Source: Conoideocrella luteorostrata (Eukaryota; Ascomycota; Sordariomycetes; Hypocreales; Clavicipitaceae). Taken from it: a stretch of 64,000 bases of DNA. Shown in pieces: positions 35,303-46,613 of the stretch. How positions within the stretch are numbered: the first letter of the stretch is position 1; every line of letters begins with the position of its first letter. The notes under the pieces are model-generated. The model worked only from the letters and a program-made list of their open reading frames with translations. It did not search any database and was not told where the DNA came from. The stretch is taken from positions 57,307 to 121,306 of the forward strand of contig JASWJB010000108.1 in the NCBI GenBank assembly GCA_032433595.1, in the 5' to 3' direction. The position numbers were made by a program, and so were the translations under genes.

Positions 35303-36818
35303 TCAATTACAAGATAATGTCGGTAATCCCGCAGCTTCAAGATCTGCATTGACCTCATCCAGGTGATGAATGAAATGTGCCTGCAAATTATCCCACTGAC
35401 GGGGGTCTCTCGTGTGTAATGTCCGAGACCCTTCACCCTGGGTCGCCCATTTAGTCAGATACATGGGCACACCAATATGAAACATGAACGCCATTGTGTC
35501 TTCGCAGATGACGACATTCTCTAGCTCGCGCGTCGTGGCGTCTTTCCAGGTGTCGTAAGTTTCGCCATGAGGCATGTAACTTGCCTCGTAGCTGAGTCCT
35601 CCACCATCGAGAGCATGACTTGAGCCCCCGTATTTACCGTATACCAAGCCCATGATTTCTGTGCTCATGTTCCGGTGGTAGTAAGGGGGCCGGAACGTGT
35701 CCTCCGCTGTGATCCATTTCTTGGTAAAGATGAGAAAGTCGGTCAAGGATACGCCAAGGACTTTAGAAGGGGCTGTCAACACGCAGTAAATTGTTGGGTC
35801 GGCCTGATCCTTGTTTGCGTTGGCCATGTTGACAAACCTCCCTAAGGCGTACTTGAAAGGTACCAGATTCCCGTGCCAAGCTACCACATCGAATGGTGAA
35901 TGGTGTTGTTGGCAGTTGTGCAGGCTTCCTGCGAGCTTGTTGGTTATTGTCCACAACGTCTCGTCTACGTCGAAGCTTGCGACAGGTGATTCGAAGTCTC
36001 GAGGAAGAGCTAAACCGTTGGAGCCCACTGCGCCGAATTCCGGAAGTTCGTAGTGGGTGCCAAAAATCTCTTGTATGTAGCCCCTGGACGGACCGTCTGG
36101 CAAAAGGACTCGAAATCGAATACCGGCCGGGATTACTAAGATTTCCCCCGGTGGTACCATCAACCAGCCGAGCTCAGTTTGTACATTGATTCTTCCTTGT
36201 TGTGGCAAGATGAGCATTTCTCCATCGTTATTGGAGAACGCAGAGCATTCCATTGATGCATTCGCGGTATAGATGTGTATCGCGAGTCCCTCGCGTAATG
36301 TAGGATCCCCTTGTCCTCCTACTGTGCGGATGCCCTGGATAAAATTGATCCCACCTGAGGCTGATGAGGGATCATGAACCTCTGGAATTGGGAACGGATC
36401 CCAAGATTGTTGGGATGCAACGAACTCCACCTTGCTGTTGGCCGCTGAGAAGCATGATTCAATCTATCACAAAATTAATAGATATATACCAAAGTAATTG
36501 ACGGGATTAGCCGCCTACGTGAGTATTCAGGTTATGGGCCCGCGATACCTGGCCGTGGGCTACTGAGGGCCTGATCCTATACATCCACGTATGCCGAATT
36601 GCGTTTCGGGAACTGATAACAGGGGCACCGTTCAATTGCTCTGAATACAGATCATATTTGACCCGCTGAGGGACGTTCTGTCCCACGGGCAGTACATTCG
36701 GAACAGCCTCTGAGGCAAATCGGTTCCCAAATCCAGTTTGGTATCTGTGTGGATCAAAGGAAGAAGGCTCCGTCAAAAATGCGACGTTGGCCGTAGCTGT
36801 CATCTTGCCAGTTGCCAT
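35303..36818 (-). CDS. hmgA: Homogentisate 1,2-dioxygenase
   Basis: Minus-strand exons 36818-36549 and 36463-35303 give 476 residues, close to the fungal family length. The N-terminus has the typical HRYQTGFGNRFASEAVPNVL and LNGAPVISSRNAIRHTWMYR. Later blocks include GWLMVPPGEILVIPAGIRFR, RGYIQEIFGTHYELPEFG, FDVVAWHGNLVPFKY and PYYHRNMSTEIMGLVYGKY, holding the His and Glu iron ligands, and SYMPHGETYDTW with a further ligand His. The enzyme opens the ring of homogentisate in tyrosine and phenylalanine breakdown in the cytosol. The other pathway genes (maleylacetoacetate isomerase, fumarylacetoacetase) are not adjacent. A run of ten T precedes the start codon. The intron is 85 nt. Confidence 0.96.
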
Positions 36819-39121
36819 TTTTTTTTTTGGGAACCTGACGCTTCCAGGTGATAGGAACTGTCAAAAGAGAGTTCTTCCAATGCACTCGACGCACTTGTAG
36901 CGTGAGTTTGGAGAATAGGTCGACTGTGTCCCGGACAAAGCTGTTGCATCCAAGACTCTATCTGGCCGGCAGCTCACCCAAACAAAGTCAAGAAGTACTG
37001 CCACCACAGTTATAGTTGGTGCTGTCAACTGAGAATCGGACTCTTGCCGAGAGCTGAAGCCAGTGCGTCTGCCGGGTTGACAGTGTATGTAAGAGTCAAC
37101 ACAAAGTTTGGTTTAGGTCGTCCTCTTTTACGGTGATGGATGGGGGGACAATCGACCTTGGCTGCCACCGCCAGACACATACTCTTCCGTCGGTAAGCTC
37201 GGAAGCACCATGTCAGAGTTATTGGAAAGACTCCTGAGACCTCTCAATTAATTAAAACACATCCATTTCGATCATTCAGAGTCGGTTCCCCCATGCGCCT
37301 TGTTTATCGTAGCGTAAAAACCTACTAATACTTGGGGTCCGCAAGGCCCCATAATCATGGCTGGGCTTCTGGGCTGCTAGCTCCGAATTTGCCTTTGATA
37401 AGATGCTCTGCAGGTCTTTGCTTTAGGGCGCGCAGAATTGCCGGCGGCAATCCTGCCTTTGCGCCCGCAGCGTCGGTTCCGTTTATTGGTCCTCAAGCAC
37501 GTCGCATCGTGTTCCACATGGGGGGTCGTCTGCCATGGTGACACGCTAGAGGCTGTGTAGGACTTTGATAAGCACATCTTTGTCACAATGGCTACCTTTG
37601 GATTTAAAGGTCGAGGGTCGTCCGCCAAGAGCTGAGCTGACCACAAAAAATTTTCAGCATCCAACGCAAGAGAAGGAAGGAAGCCCTTCCAAGATAGCTT
37701 TTTACAGTCTGAACTTGTGGCTCAGTTTGTCCAGCCAGAGCGCTACTCTTCTTGGAGCCCGACAGCAAATGCATATTACGTGGAATAGCAATTTGTGCGA
37801 ACGAAGAGAGCTTAGTAGAGGACTTGAGATTTTGATTTGCATCCAGGCTCCGCCATAAAGTGCCGCTGAAGGTCATTCCGGCTTGTTTCGTTACACGCAT
37901 CATGCTTGGTACGGCACAGCCTGCATGAAATCGGCTCCATCTACCTGGTTAGTAGCTATCTGATTTGAATTATTGGTAATGGTGTCGGCATGTATAATTT
38001 GAGGTGCCGCATGTCCTCCCTCATCCGGAGCAAACGGCTAGGTAATGCACTCACAATCTGTCAGAACAACGTGCCGTGGCTCCTTAGTGTTGTCTTGCAA
38101 GGGAATTGGCGTTGAACTGACAGCTCTAATCATGTATAGCGGGCAGCTTGCGGGGCCGAGCACTCCGTACTAGTTGGAGGCCGAATTGCTAGGCACCCAA
38201 CAAAAGCCGTATATTCTAGATCGCGAAGGGCCATTGTACTTGTCCTCGTTGACGCGATGTGCGCCTCAGCATTGAAGGGAACAGTGCAATCCTTTGAAGG
38301 CATGATGCAGACTCATGGCCGTACCCCGAACATACTCCGAGTTCGACGGGATCCAGGCATTCAGCTCGTACAGCTCGTGTTGGTGGATGACATGATGGTA
38401 GTATGCCACTGTCGATCAAAGTTCGTGTGTGCCAGGCTCTGCTGTGATTTTGTCGACCAGACTTCGGACAATGGTGACAGGCAAGGTCATGAGGACGCTT
38501 CCCAATGCTTCGATCGAGGTCGTATATGCGTGTAATACTGACCGCAATGTACGGAGTACGGAGTAGGCTAAGTCATTTAACGGAGTGTAACTACAATATC
38601 GGCAATCTGCAGTCTGACTAAAGTCCTTACCAGGCAGGTGGACAGCCACAGCAGCTGTGCCGGCTGCTCACCAAATCGCTTGGCGCGGCACTGCCCACTC
38701 CACTGCCAACCCAACTCCCGATGCCTCCAGGGGATCCCCGCACTTTTGCTTCGTGACAACATCGTGGCTTCTCTCTGCTCCTCTTTGTGTCTTCGTCCCA
38801 GCTAGAGAACCACCTCCCCACACTTCTAGCCCTCCTTTGAAACCAACTGCCAAACCAACAGCCCACACACCTCACCCCGGTTATTTACAAACATTTAGCG
38901 GCCTCAGTTCTTGGGAAAGTGTGGTGCTTGCTGTCCCACTAATAACTACTCAATTCTTGCAGAGCGCAAGCCTCTGTCGCTAGCTAGAGTGATAAGGCTT
39001 GCTGCGTCTCTGGCCTTGTGGATGCCCACAGAGCACATACCCGCAGCATCCGTGCCTTATACCACCGACCAATCCGTCGCTTACCAGTCTGTGCGGCAGA
39101 GACAGATTCATCAAGTTGAAA
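36819..39121. other. Long intergenic region between dioxygenase and P450 genes
   Basis: About 2.3 kb, divergent promoters at both ends. No open frame with protein-like content was found. Two overlapping TACGGAGTA copies lie at 38550-38565. The P450 frame is open upstream to 38999, but the added residues look like leader. Confidence 0.5.
38550..38565 (+). repeat. Tandem TACGGAGTA element pair
   Basis: Two overlapping exact copies, 38550-38558 and 38557-38565, about 560 bases upstream of the P450 start. Confidence 0.9.
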
Positions 39122-40675
39122 ATGTCTCTTTCAAGTCTTCTGGGTACTGGGTCCTACACCGTTGCGCTGGCCCTCGTGGTCGGTTTAGGTGTGAGCCTTA
39201 TAGTGTTATCAAGACTGCGTCGTGAAGATCTCCCGCTGCCCCCCGGTCCACCGGGGGAGCCAATCCTGGGCCATTTGCGAATCATACCTACAGACAATCC
39301 AGAATATGCTTACATCAAATGGTCTGAGGAGTATAAGTCGGACATACTATCGTTCAATGTCCTGGGACAACCAATCGTTGTATTAAATTCGGTACGGTCC
39401 GCGGTGGACCTACTCGACAAAAGGGGGGGAAACTATTGCGACAGACCCAAATTTGTTCTATTTAACATTATGGGCTTTCGTAAAACACTCACTTTCTTAG
39501 GATGGGGGCCGGCCTTCAAATTGCACCGTCGAATTCTCCAACGAAGCTTTCAAAAAAGCAACATCACTCAATACCACTTTATCCAGCAAAGGGAAGCTGC
39601 CTTGATGGTACAGAGCATTTTGGCCAAACCCGATGCATGGAATACTGCCATTAGACGGTTTTCCACTGCGGTTATTTTGGAAATAGCCTTTGGGATAACC
39701 GTGGAATACGATGACGACCCTTGGATTCAGCTTACTACCCACGCCAGTTATGCTATAGCACATAGTGGTGCTCCTGGCGGCACGCCCGTTGATTTCTTTC
39801 CGTTTCTCAGATACCTGCCGTCATATTTTCACGACCGGTCCCTAAAGTTTGCTCAGAAGTGGAGGTGGGCTATTTCTGACTTGCATGACAAGCCCTTTAC
39901 AGCAGTATTGCGCAGCGCTGAAGTAAAACCTTCTTTGATTCGAAATTTGCTTGATCAGAGACGACGGCAAATCAACAATAAGGAACAACCAGAGCTTTCA
40001 GATGAAGATATCCAAGGGGCAGCTGGGGTCGTCTTTGCTGCCGGCCAGGACACAACTTGGGCCACCCTGACCGTCTTTATCCTGAATATGCTGTTACATC
40101 CCGATATTCAGGTCAAAGCACAATCACTGCTAGACACAGTTGTTGGCCGCAACAGGCTGCCGACTTTCGAGGATCGGCCGCAGTTGCTGTATATTGACTA
40201 TATTGTTCAGGAAACACTCAGGTGGTGTCCTGTCTCGCCAATCGGAGTGCCGCACAAATCACTAGAAGACGACGTTTACAATGGGATGCGCATTCCCGCT
40301 GGCTCTCTCGTTTTTGCCAATGCCCGAGCCATGACTCACGACAAACAGACTTATACAAATCCAGACGATTTCAACCCCGATAGATACGCACCAGTGGAGA
40401 TGGGTGGCCTGGGAGAGCCTTTTCCAAATGGCCAGTTTGGCTATGGAAGGAGGATATGTGTTGGTATGCATTTGGCTGAAGCTAGTGTGTGGATTGTTGC
40501 TGCGGCAATACTGAGCACCATGTCTATTCAAAAGGCCGTAGATGAGAGTGGCAACGAAATAACTCCAGAGGTGGAGCTAACAAACGGCTTGACTAGTCAC
40601 CCGAAGCCGTATCAGTGTCGGTTTGTGGCTCGAGATGAAGTCAGCGCACAAGTTATACGGGGCGCCACGGTATGA
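39122..40675 (+). CDS. Cytochrome P450 monooxygenase, intronless
   Basis: A single exon of 517 residues. MSLSSLLGTGSYTVALALVV gives an N-terminal membrane anchor, followed by the proline hinge LPLPPGPPGEPILG. The I-helix motif is AGQDTTWAT near residue 308, the ExxR motif ETLR near 364, and the heme-binding FGYGRRICVG places the axial cysteine at about residue 446. Motifs, spacing and length are those of an active microsomal P450. It resembles fungal enzymes of the O-methylsterigmatocystin oxidoreductase type, a group used broadly in secondary metabolism and detoxification; the substrate is unknown. It lacks introns, unlike most of its neighbours. It is convergent with the MATE transporter gene only 100 bases away. 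The frame is open back to 38999, but I choose the ATG directly before the anchor. Confidence 0.93.
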   Translation: MSLSSLLGTGSYTVALALVVGLGVSLIVLSRLRREDLPLPPGPPGEPILGHLRIIPTDNPEYAYIKWSEEYKSDILSFNVLGQPIVVLNSVRSAVDLLDKRGGNYCDRPKFVLFNIMGFRKTLTFLGWGPAFKLHRRILQRSFQKSNITQYHFIQQREAALMVQSILAKPDAWNTAIRRFSTAVILEIAFGITVEYDDDPWIQLTTHASYAIAHSGAPGGTPVDFFPFLRYLPSYFHDRSLKFAQKWRWAISDLHDKPFTAVLRSAEVKPSLIRNLLDQRRRQINNKEQPELSDEDIQGAAGVVFAAGQDTTWATLTVFILNMLLHPDIQVKAQSLLDTVVGRNRLPTFEDRPQLLYIDYIVQETLRWCPVSPIGVPHKSLEDDVYNGMRIPAGSLVFANARAMTHDKQTYTNPDDFNPDRYAPVEMGGLGEPFPNGQFGYGRRICVGMHLAEASVWIVAAAILSTMSIQKAVDESGNEITPEVELTNGLTSHPKPYQCRFVARDEVSAQVIRGATV

Positions 40676-40775
40676 TGACTGATTGCCAGTGGCAACTGAC
40701 AACATGATGGATTCGACAGAGCAGTAGCTAGCTAGTTTGTTTTGAAGAATCATATTGACATGTTCTTAAACGATG

Positions 40776-42312
40776 TCATGACCGTACAGGTCCTATGTGA
40801 GCCTTCCCTTTCTTGAGGAGCCAACCCCACAGACCAAGCACGATAGGAACACACACAAAACTAAACACCAAGCTCCCACCAAACACCAACGCATGATAAG
40901 TCCACGCATTCTGCACATCCAAACGAACAACTTGGCAAACAATAGCCCAAGGCAGCACATAGAGCAAGTTGCTTGCCAGACTCTGCCAGAGGTACCACTT
41001 TGGCCTCGTCGCTAATAGAATAGCAGCCAATTGAGTCGACACCGCGTACAAAATATAACACCAATCAATCGTTTTCCACATATGAGCAGTAACCTCAGCC
41101 ACATCATCACTCCCGCTCAGGTACTTCGCAAAAGGACGTGCTCCAAACAAAGAAAGAAATAAGCAGATAGGTATCTCGAAAACAAGCGCAATGATAATAG
41201 ACTGAAACGCTGGTCGCGCAATGCTCCATAAGTCAAATAGTGTAGCTTGTGCGGGAATCGCCGAGCTCGAGAGCCGGCTCTTCCAAAGACCCCAATTATG
41301 TCCTACGAAGGTCAAAGTCGTAGCTTCGAGCGCAGAAACAGGAACCATGACCAAGCCCCAGCGAATGGTGTTGAACACACCCCATGCAGTGGCGTACGTG
41401 GTTCCTAGGCCAATAATACTGCTGACCAACCAGAGGTACAAGGCATTCCGGACTGCTGATTCAATGAACGTTGGTATTCCAGGCGGGATCAACACTTTTA
41501 AAGCATGCATCGACAGTCTCGGCTTGGTGCTCCCATCTTCCCCGTGTCAATGTCTACTACTCACTAGAAAATAGACGAGTCCTCCAAACGCAGCGACCAA
41601 ATTGCACGTTAATTGCACAGCAGCTTGCATATTCACTGTAGGTTTTAACGAGCCTACGTGAAAGGTGGAGATGAGAAGCAAATCTAGAAAGATATTGACC
41701 GCGAATTTGACACTACTGAGCACTAAGGGCACATCTGGTCTGTCCAAGGCTCGAGTGGACGCCGCAACAGCTGCTTCTATGGAGCTACTTAGTGCAGAGA
41801 AAGCTGATATACGAACGTACGTTATGCTTTGTTTTCGAACTTCAATAGGGACGAATCCGTTGGCAAAGGCAGTGGCTGCTGCGAGGAGAACGATAGACAT
41901 GATCAGTCCGAGAAGGGATTGGACCAGGATGAGAGTATATGTTAAGGAGAGACGGTAATGGTAGGGAGCAGAGATGTCGCCGATGGTGGACCATGCCGCT
42001 CGGGGTAGACCCTCGTTGATGACTTCGGCAATAGTTGTTATGTAGGTATAGGTGCTGTGTTGTATTTAGACCACTTTGCTTGACGGGATGACTTGATGAA
42101 AGAGAGACATACTCGGTTGTAACGACCATTTGTAAATCAATATTAGCAACCCATAATTTGACAAGCGTGCTGTATAAAGCGGGTAGTATGAAAGCGCATA
42201 TGTTGAAGGACAGCGCGCCGGCGTACCGATCTCGTGACCAGCGAGGTTTGCGCGTGAAGAAGAGATTGCGCATGATACGGTACATAATTCGGCGCAGATT
42301 AGCCAGTAGCAT
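40776..42312 (-). CDS. MATE-family efflux transporter
   Basis: Minus-strand exons 42312-42113, 42054-41565 and 41522-40776 give 478 residues. The second intron is only 42 nt (41523-41564). Membrane helices are numerous; blocks such as [78 protein letters not shown] and [20 protein letters not shown] read as the fungal MATE-like (multi-antimicrobial extrusion) family. The assigned ATG is the first in frame after a stop, but it coincides with a TACGGAGTA element and the N-terminus looks short, so an upstream exon may be missing or the gene may be truncated. It is a candidate exporter for the neighbouring P450 product (inference). Confidence 0.85.
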
Positions 42313-42320
42313 ACTCCGTA
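42312..42320 (-). repeat. TACGGAGTA element overlapping the MATE start codon
   Basis: On the minus strand the sequence reads TACGGAGTATG. The last A and T of the ATG start region are shared between the element's end and the predicted start. Confidence 0.85.
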
Positions 42321-43830
42321 CTTCAGGAGATCAAGAGAGATGAAGAGAGATGATTCCATGGCTTAGTGGGCACAGCGTGGTTATGACTTTGCCTGCCGCT
42401 TTAATTAGTGCTGGCTGTGTGGCACGACATGCAGGATGTTCCGATTGGAGGCGCACCCTTCTCGTTTGGAACATCCATGCGTGATAGGCGGATGTCGAGT
42501 TAAGTACTCCGTAGGAGGCAGACCTTCATAATGATCAACTTCTTCATTCAATGAGCACCAGCCAAAATATGAGGACGGACCGGTCGACTAAATTGCAGTC
42601 GATAATGTCGCCACATTGTGAATAATCTCCACTGGGAGAGCCAATTTGTAGCGGCACCGTGATTGTCTGTCTTGGTACACGCCATCATGTCTGGTGGTTC
42701 TGCTACGAGTTCGTTCGTTTGCAAATATTGTGGTTTTTATTCCATCCATCTGGCAAGTAATCAGCAGATTGCGATTTTCCCGTTTGAACAACCACATCCC
42801 AGCAGTCTAAGGTTGTGATGTACGGAAACTAAATTATTTTAGCGGAATGAAAACCGCTATAATTCTTATAAAATAGGGAAGACTTATATGAATCAGCCGC
42901 CAGAATAAAGCAACTGTCTTTTATATCCTATGCAGTATTACTAGGGGCTTATGCGTGCCGTGTAATTCCCATAGAGATACGGAGTGTACGTGGGCGTTTT
43001 CCACGTCGCACCCGGAAGCTCTAGCTCTAGCACGTGAGTACCTAGTCGACAATGTTTCTAGAGATCCTCGTATCAATCAATACACCCATTATCTCTCGTC
43101 GACTTAATATCAGGGGGAAATTTCGTAGAGCACGACTTGAACTTCAATTGAGTATTCGGGCCAGTGTTGTAGTCTGGCCACTTCTCCCATTGCTTTGCCA
43201 GTCAGCGCATTCGGCGGTGCTCAGCACTTCTCGAATCCATCCTTTTTGTGGTCAACAGGTCCAGCCGTCCTAGCAACGTCAACTACACCGCAGTGTCCCG
43301 CGCCATGTGCAGGATGGAATTTGTTACCAATCAAGCAGGAACTCGGACCCGAGTCCAGAGCCGGACGCCATATGTGACAGGATTGCCGTTATTGAACGAT
43401 GGTGACGACAGTGGGTCCTCGACGGCAAACTCTTCTGACCTCTCTGGATGGCTCTGGCTCTTCCGATTATGCCGTGGACTCTGGAAGAACCCCGCCTCTC
43501 TCTGAGGCTTCGTAACTCCGCGCGCTCATGGTCCAGTCGCCGCCTACCAACTAGTTGCTCCATGTCCCGACGCGCGAAGAGCGGGCAGGCGGGCGCTGCT
43601 GTCGCCGGAGCCCCGTATGAGCTGCTTGGAGGTTGTCATCGATGGAGTCTGGTGGGCGAAATAGTCAACTAATGCCCAGGTCAAGTCTCTCCTTCGTTCA
43701 AAACTCCTCCCGCCTGGCTTCTCTCCACTTCTGGTTCTCCTCCAACATCACCAAATCCGCAAGCTCAATCAAACCCCATTGCCTCCATCCAAATCAATAT
43801 CCGTAACGAAAAACAAAGTAAATCGCCAAA
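42313..43830. other. Intergenic region upstream of sod1
   Basis: About 1.5 kb between divergent MATE and sod1 starts. One exact TACTCCGTA copy at 42505-42513 and a variant near 42978. The last 150 bases are a pyrimidine- and CA-rich leader of sod1. Short open frames at 43052-43672 have no recognisable content. Confidence 0.5.
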
Positions 43831-44797
43831 ATGGTCAAAGCAGGTGAGAAATGATCGATTATCCACTCAGGCACAAAAGCCGCTTTAGCTTGCGCCCACG
43901 TTGCTCTTCTTATAGCCGGTCCTGGTGGAGGAGGGGCAGTCGAGCGAGATTGAGCGAGTTTCTCGAGCTCCTCGTTGGACAATAGCATGTCGGCGAGGCA
44001 ACCTTGATGGAACTCAGCCCTACCCGTTCGATGTCCCTTGATGGGCTCATATGCAAACCATCTTGCCGCGTGATAATAATGATAGGCTTATTGGCTGACA
44101 CTTTCTTCTTTCGTGCAGTTGCTGTTCTCCGTGGTGACGCCAAGGTCTCTGGCACCGTCGTCTTCGAGCAGGACTCTGAGTCTGCTCCCACCACTATTAC
44201 TTGGGAGCTCACCGGCAACGACCCAAATGCTAAGCGCGGCTTCCATATCCACACCTTTGGTGACAACACCAACGGCTGCACGTCCGCCGGCCCTCACTGT
44301 GAGTTGACCAGCTAGAGGTTGATCCATCTACGGATCGTGAACACTTGCCTACGTAACTTGGTAATTAAATAGCATGAACTAACCAGCATAATTGCTTAAC
44401 CACAGTCAACCCCCATGGCAAGACCCATGGCGCTCCCTCCGATGAGGCCCGACACGTAGGTGACCTCGGAAATGTCGAGACCGACGGCCAGGGTAATGCC
44501 AAGGGCTCCGTGAAGGACTCTCACGTCAAGCTCATTGGCCCCCACAGTGTCATTGGCGTATGTTTACTTTTATAACCTGCAATGCAATCGGGAGGCATCA
44601 AGATTTGCTAACATCACTATAGCGCACTGTCGTTGTCCACGCCGGCACAGATGACCTCGGCAAGGGTGGTAACGAGGAGTCCCTCAAGACTGGCAACGCT
44701 GGTCCCCGACCTGCTTGTGGTATGTTATTGCGAGCACTCGCCTATAGTGAGCTAGATCTGACGTGTTACAATAGGTGTCATCGGTATTTCCTCATAA
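43831..44797 (+). CDS. sod1: Cu/Zn superoxide dismutase
   Basis: Exons 43831-43843, 44119-44298, 44406-44557, 44623-44719 and 44775-44797 give 154 residues, the standard length. The first exon is 13 nt (MVKA) and the first intron 275 nt, by far the longest in the gene. Metal-site and disulfide blocks are intact: [31 protein letters not shown] formed by splicing, [12 protein letters not shown], and [20 protein letters not shown] with the active-site arginine region GPRPACGVIGIS. The enzyme removes superoxide in cytosol and mitochondrial intermembrane space. All five junctions keep frame. Confidence 0.97.
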
Positions 44798-46613
44798 ATT
44801 CAGCCTCCAGCGTATTAGGCATGGAGATCTCTGGCTTGGCGGGGCATCACTAAAACGGCTCCTACGGCACGCTGAGGACTTATCTAGTAGCAATTAAAAT
44901 AAGTTTGTAGCTAAAGAGGAAAATTGAATCTGAATCTGCTACCATATGCACTATTTTATGCCTACCAATTAAGATTAACAATCTGTGCTATGCCAACGAT
45001 GTTGTAGCTCCGTGACGCGAGTTCCACTTAGATGAGGGGTAGGTCCTGCGTACACCACAGCATGACATCACTTCCAAGCTCAGGTATCATATAGTATAGT
45101 GAATGATGGGTAGCTGCCTTTCTTTCGCCGCATTATACAAGTTGACTCCAGGAAAAACTTGAGTCACATCAAAGTCCAAAGAGATGGACTAGGGCATAAA
45201 TGCTGAGCGAAAAATTGCTTTTTATTGGAATGGAATGGGGAAGATTAATGTGATTGTCTACTATGCATACAAGCTACTACAACACCTAAGTATCCACCAT
45301 AGCTTTCAGAGCTCGACAGTCCTTCCTGACTATAAAATCCGACGCAAGGCAAAGAATAGGTCTGACATGACAGAGTAAGCCCCGATAAAGGCTCCAATAA
45401 GTGACTAAAGAAATGGACATAGGATACATTTGCTACTTAGATATACTTCACCACCAGTCACCGACTCCTTTCCTTAGCATTCTTTCTGCCAACTCCAGGT
45501 GTTCCAGCTCTGGCTTCAGCGTATCATATTCCAACGACAGCTATCAAGAGCCGCATTGTCTTTATTCAAGGAAGCCGCCTTCGAATAGGCACGGAAATTT
45601 CAGCTTCTACCTCCCATGTACGGAGTAGTTAACCTGGTAAGAATTGTGGACTGCTACTGTAACTAACCACGCCTCTATGAAAAGAGGTACCAGATGCCTC
45701 GGCCTTGTGGCGGCTCCAAGCCCAGCAATACTGATGTCACACGACTGAGTACATACCAGATTATAGTGCTGGGTGCCTCACATCTGACTTGCATTGGAAA
45801 TGGTGGTCGCTGTACGCTTACCAGACAGAACATCCACGTTCCACTTTGCGAGGAGCAGCAGGAGCAGGGACGACTTCCTTTGAAGCTCGCCTGAGCTAGT
45901 ACGGTAGAGAGCCTTATTATAGCCGTTACTGCGACTGGTGGTTTTTGTGTTAATATATCTAAGACGGAACAATTCCACCTGGCTAGCCGCGCCGTGAAAG
46001 GCGGCAAGGCGGCCATAACTCGTCTTTTTTGCTCTTGCACTCTAACTTGCTTGCTCACTTTGCAGTAGAACGCCGAGCACCGAGCGCCACAGAAAGTCCC
46101 CTACCCTCCTCGACCCCACACTCTGGAGCAAAAATGGCGGGGCAAAACTTCGTGACACCTTGCCTCAAAGGCACACGACCCGGGCTGCACAACAAGTTAC
46201 TGCCATAGTTTCTCCTCAATTGACTTTCTCCAAGCTTGTTCTAAAGCTTGGCTCATCTCCTTTTGTTCTCTCTTCCATTATTCTCCAAATCGATCTCTCA
46301 GGTCAGTTCTAATTCCGCTCTTTTTGCCCATTTTTCAATTGCACCTGTGCGCATATGATATGGTCGGTGGCGTTTTCTTCGTACCACCGGACAGCATTCG
46401 CTGCCCTAGTTGGCAGTAGCATCATGCAATGGCACTCTCAGGTCCGGGCTCGGCCAAGTTTTTGAATCACATCCTTGCATCTTCGCAGATAAAGCAACCG
46501 ACACTTGATTCGTATCCAACGAACCATTGTGAAAGGGTTGTAGAACGATTGCCTTGAGAGAGCATGCTAACACTATCATCCAAGGTAACTTCTTCTCTCC
46601 GCCCCGGCCCATC
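44798..46613. other. Intergenic region between sod1 and the Tudor-SN gene
   Basis: About 1.8 kb with no supported gene. One TACGGAGTA copy at 45619-45627. The pyrimidine-rich stretch from about 46190 probably includes promoter, leader and possibly a 5' UTR intron of the downstream gene. Confidence 0.5.
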
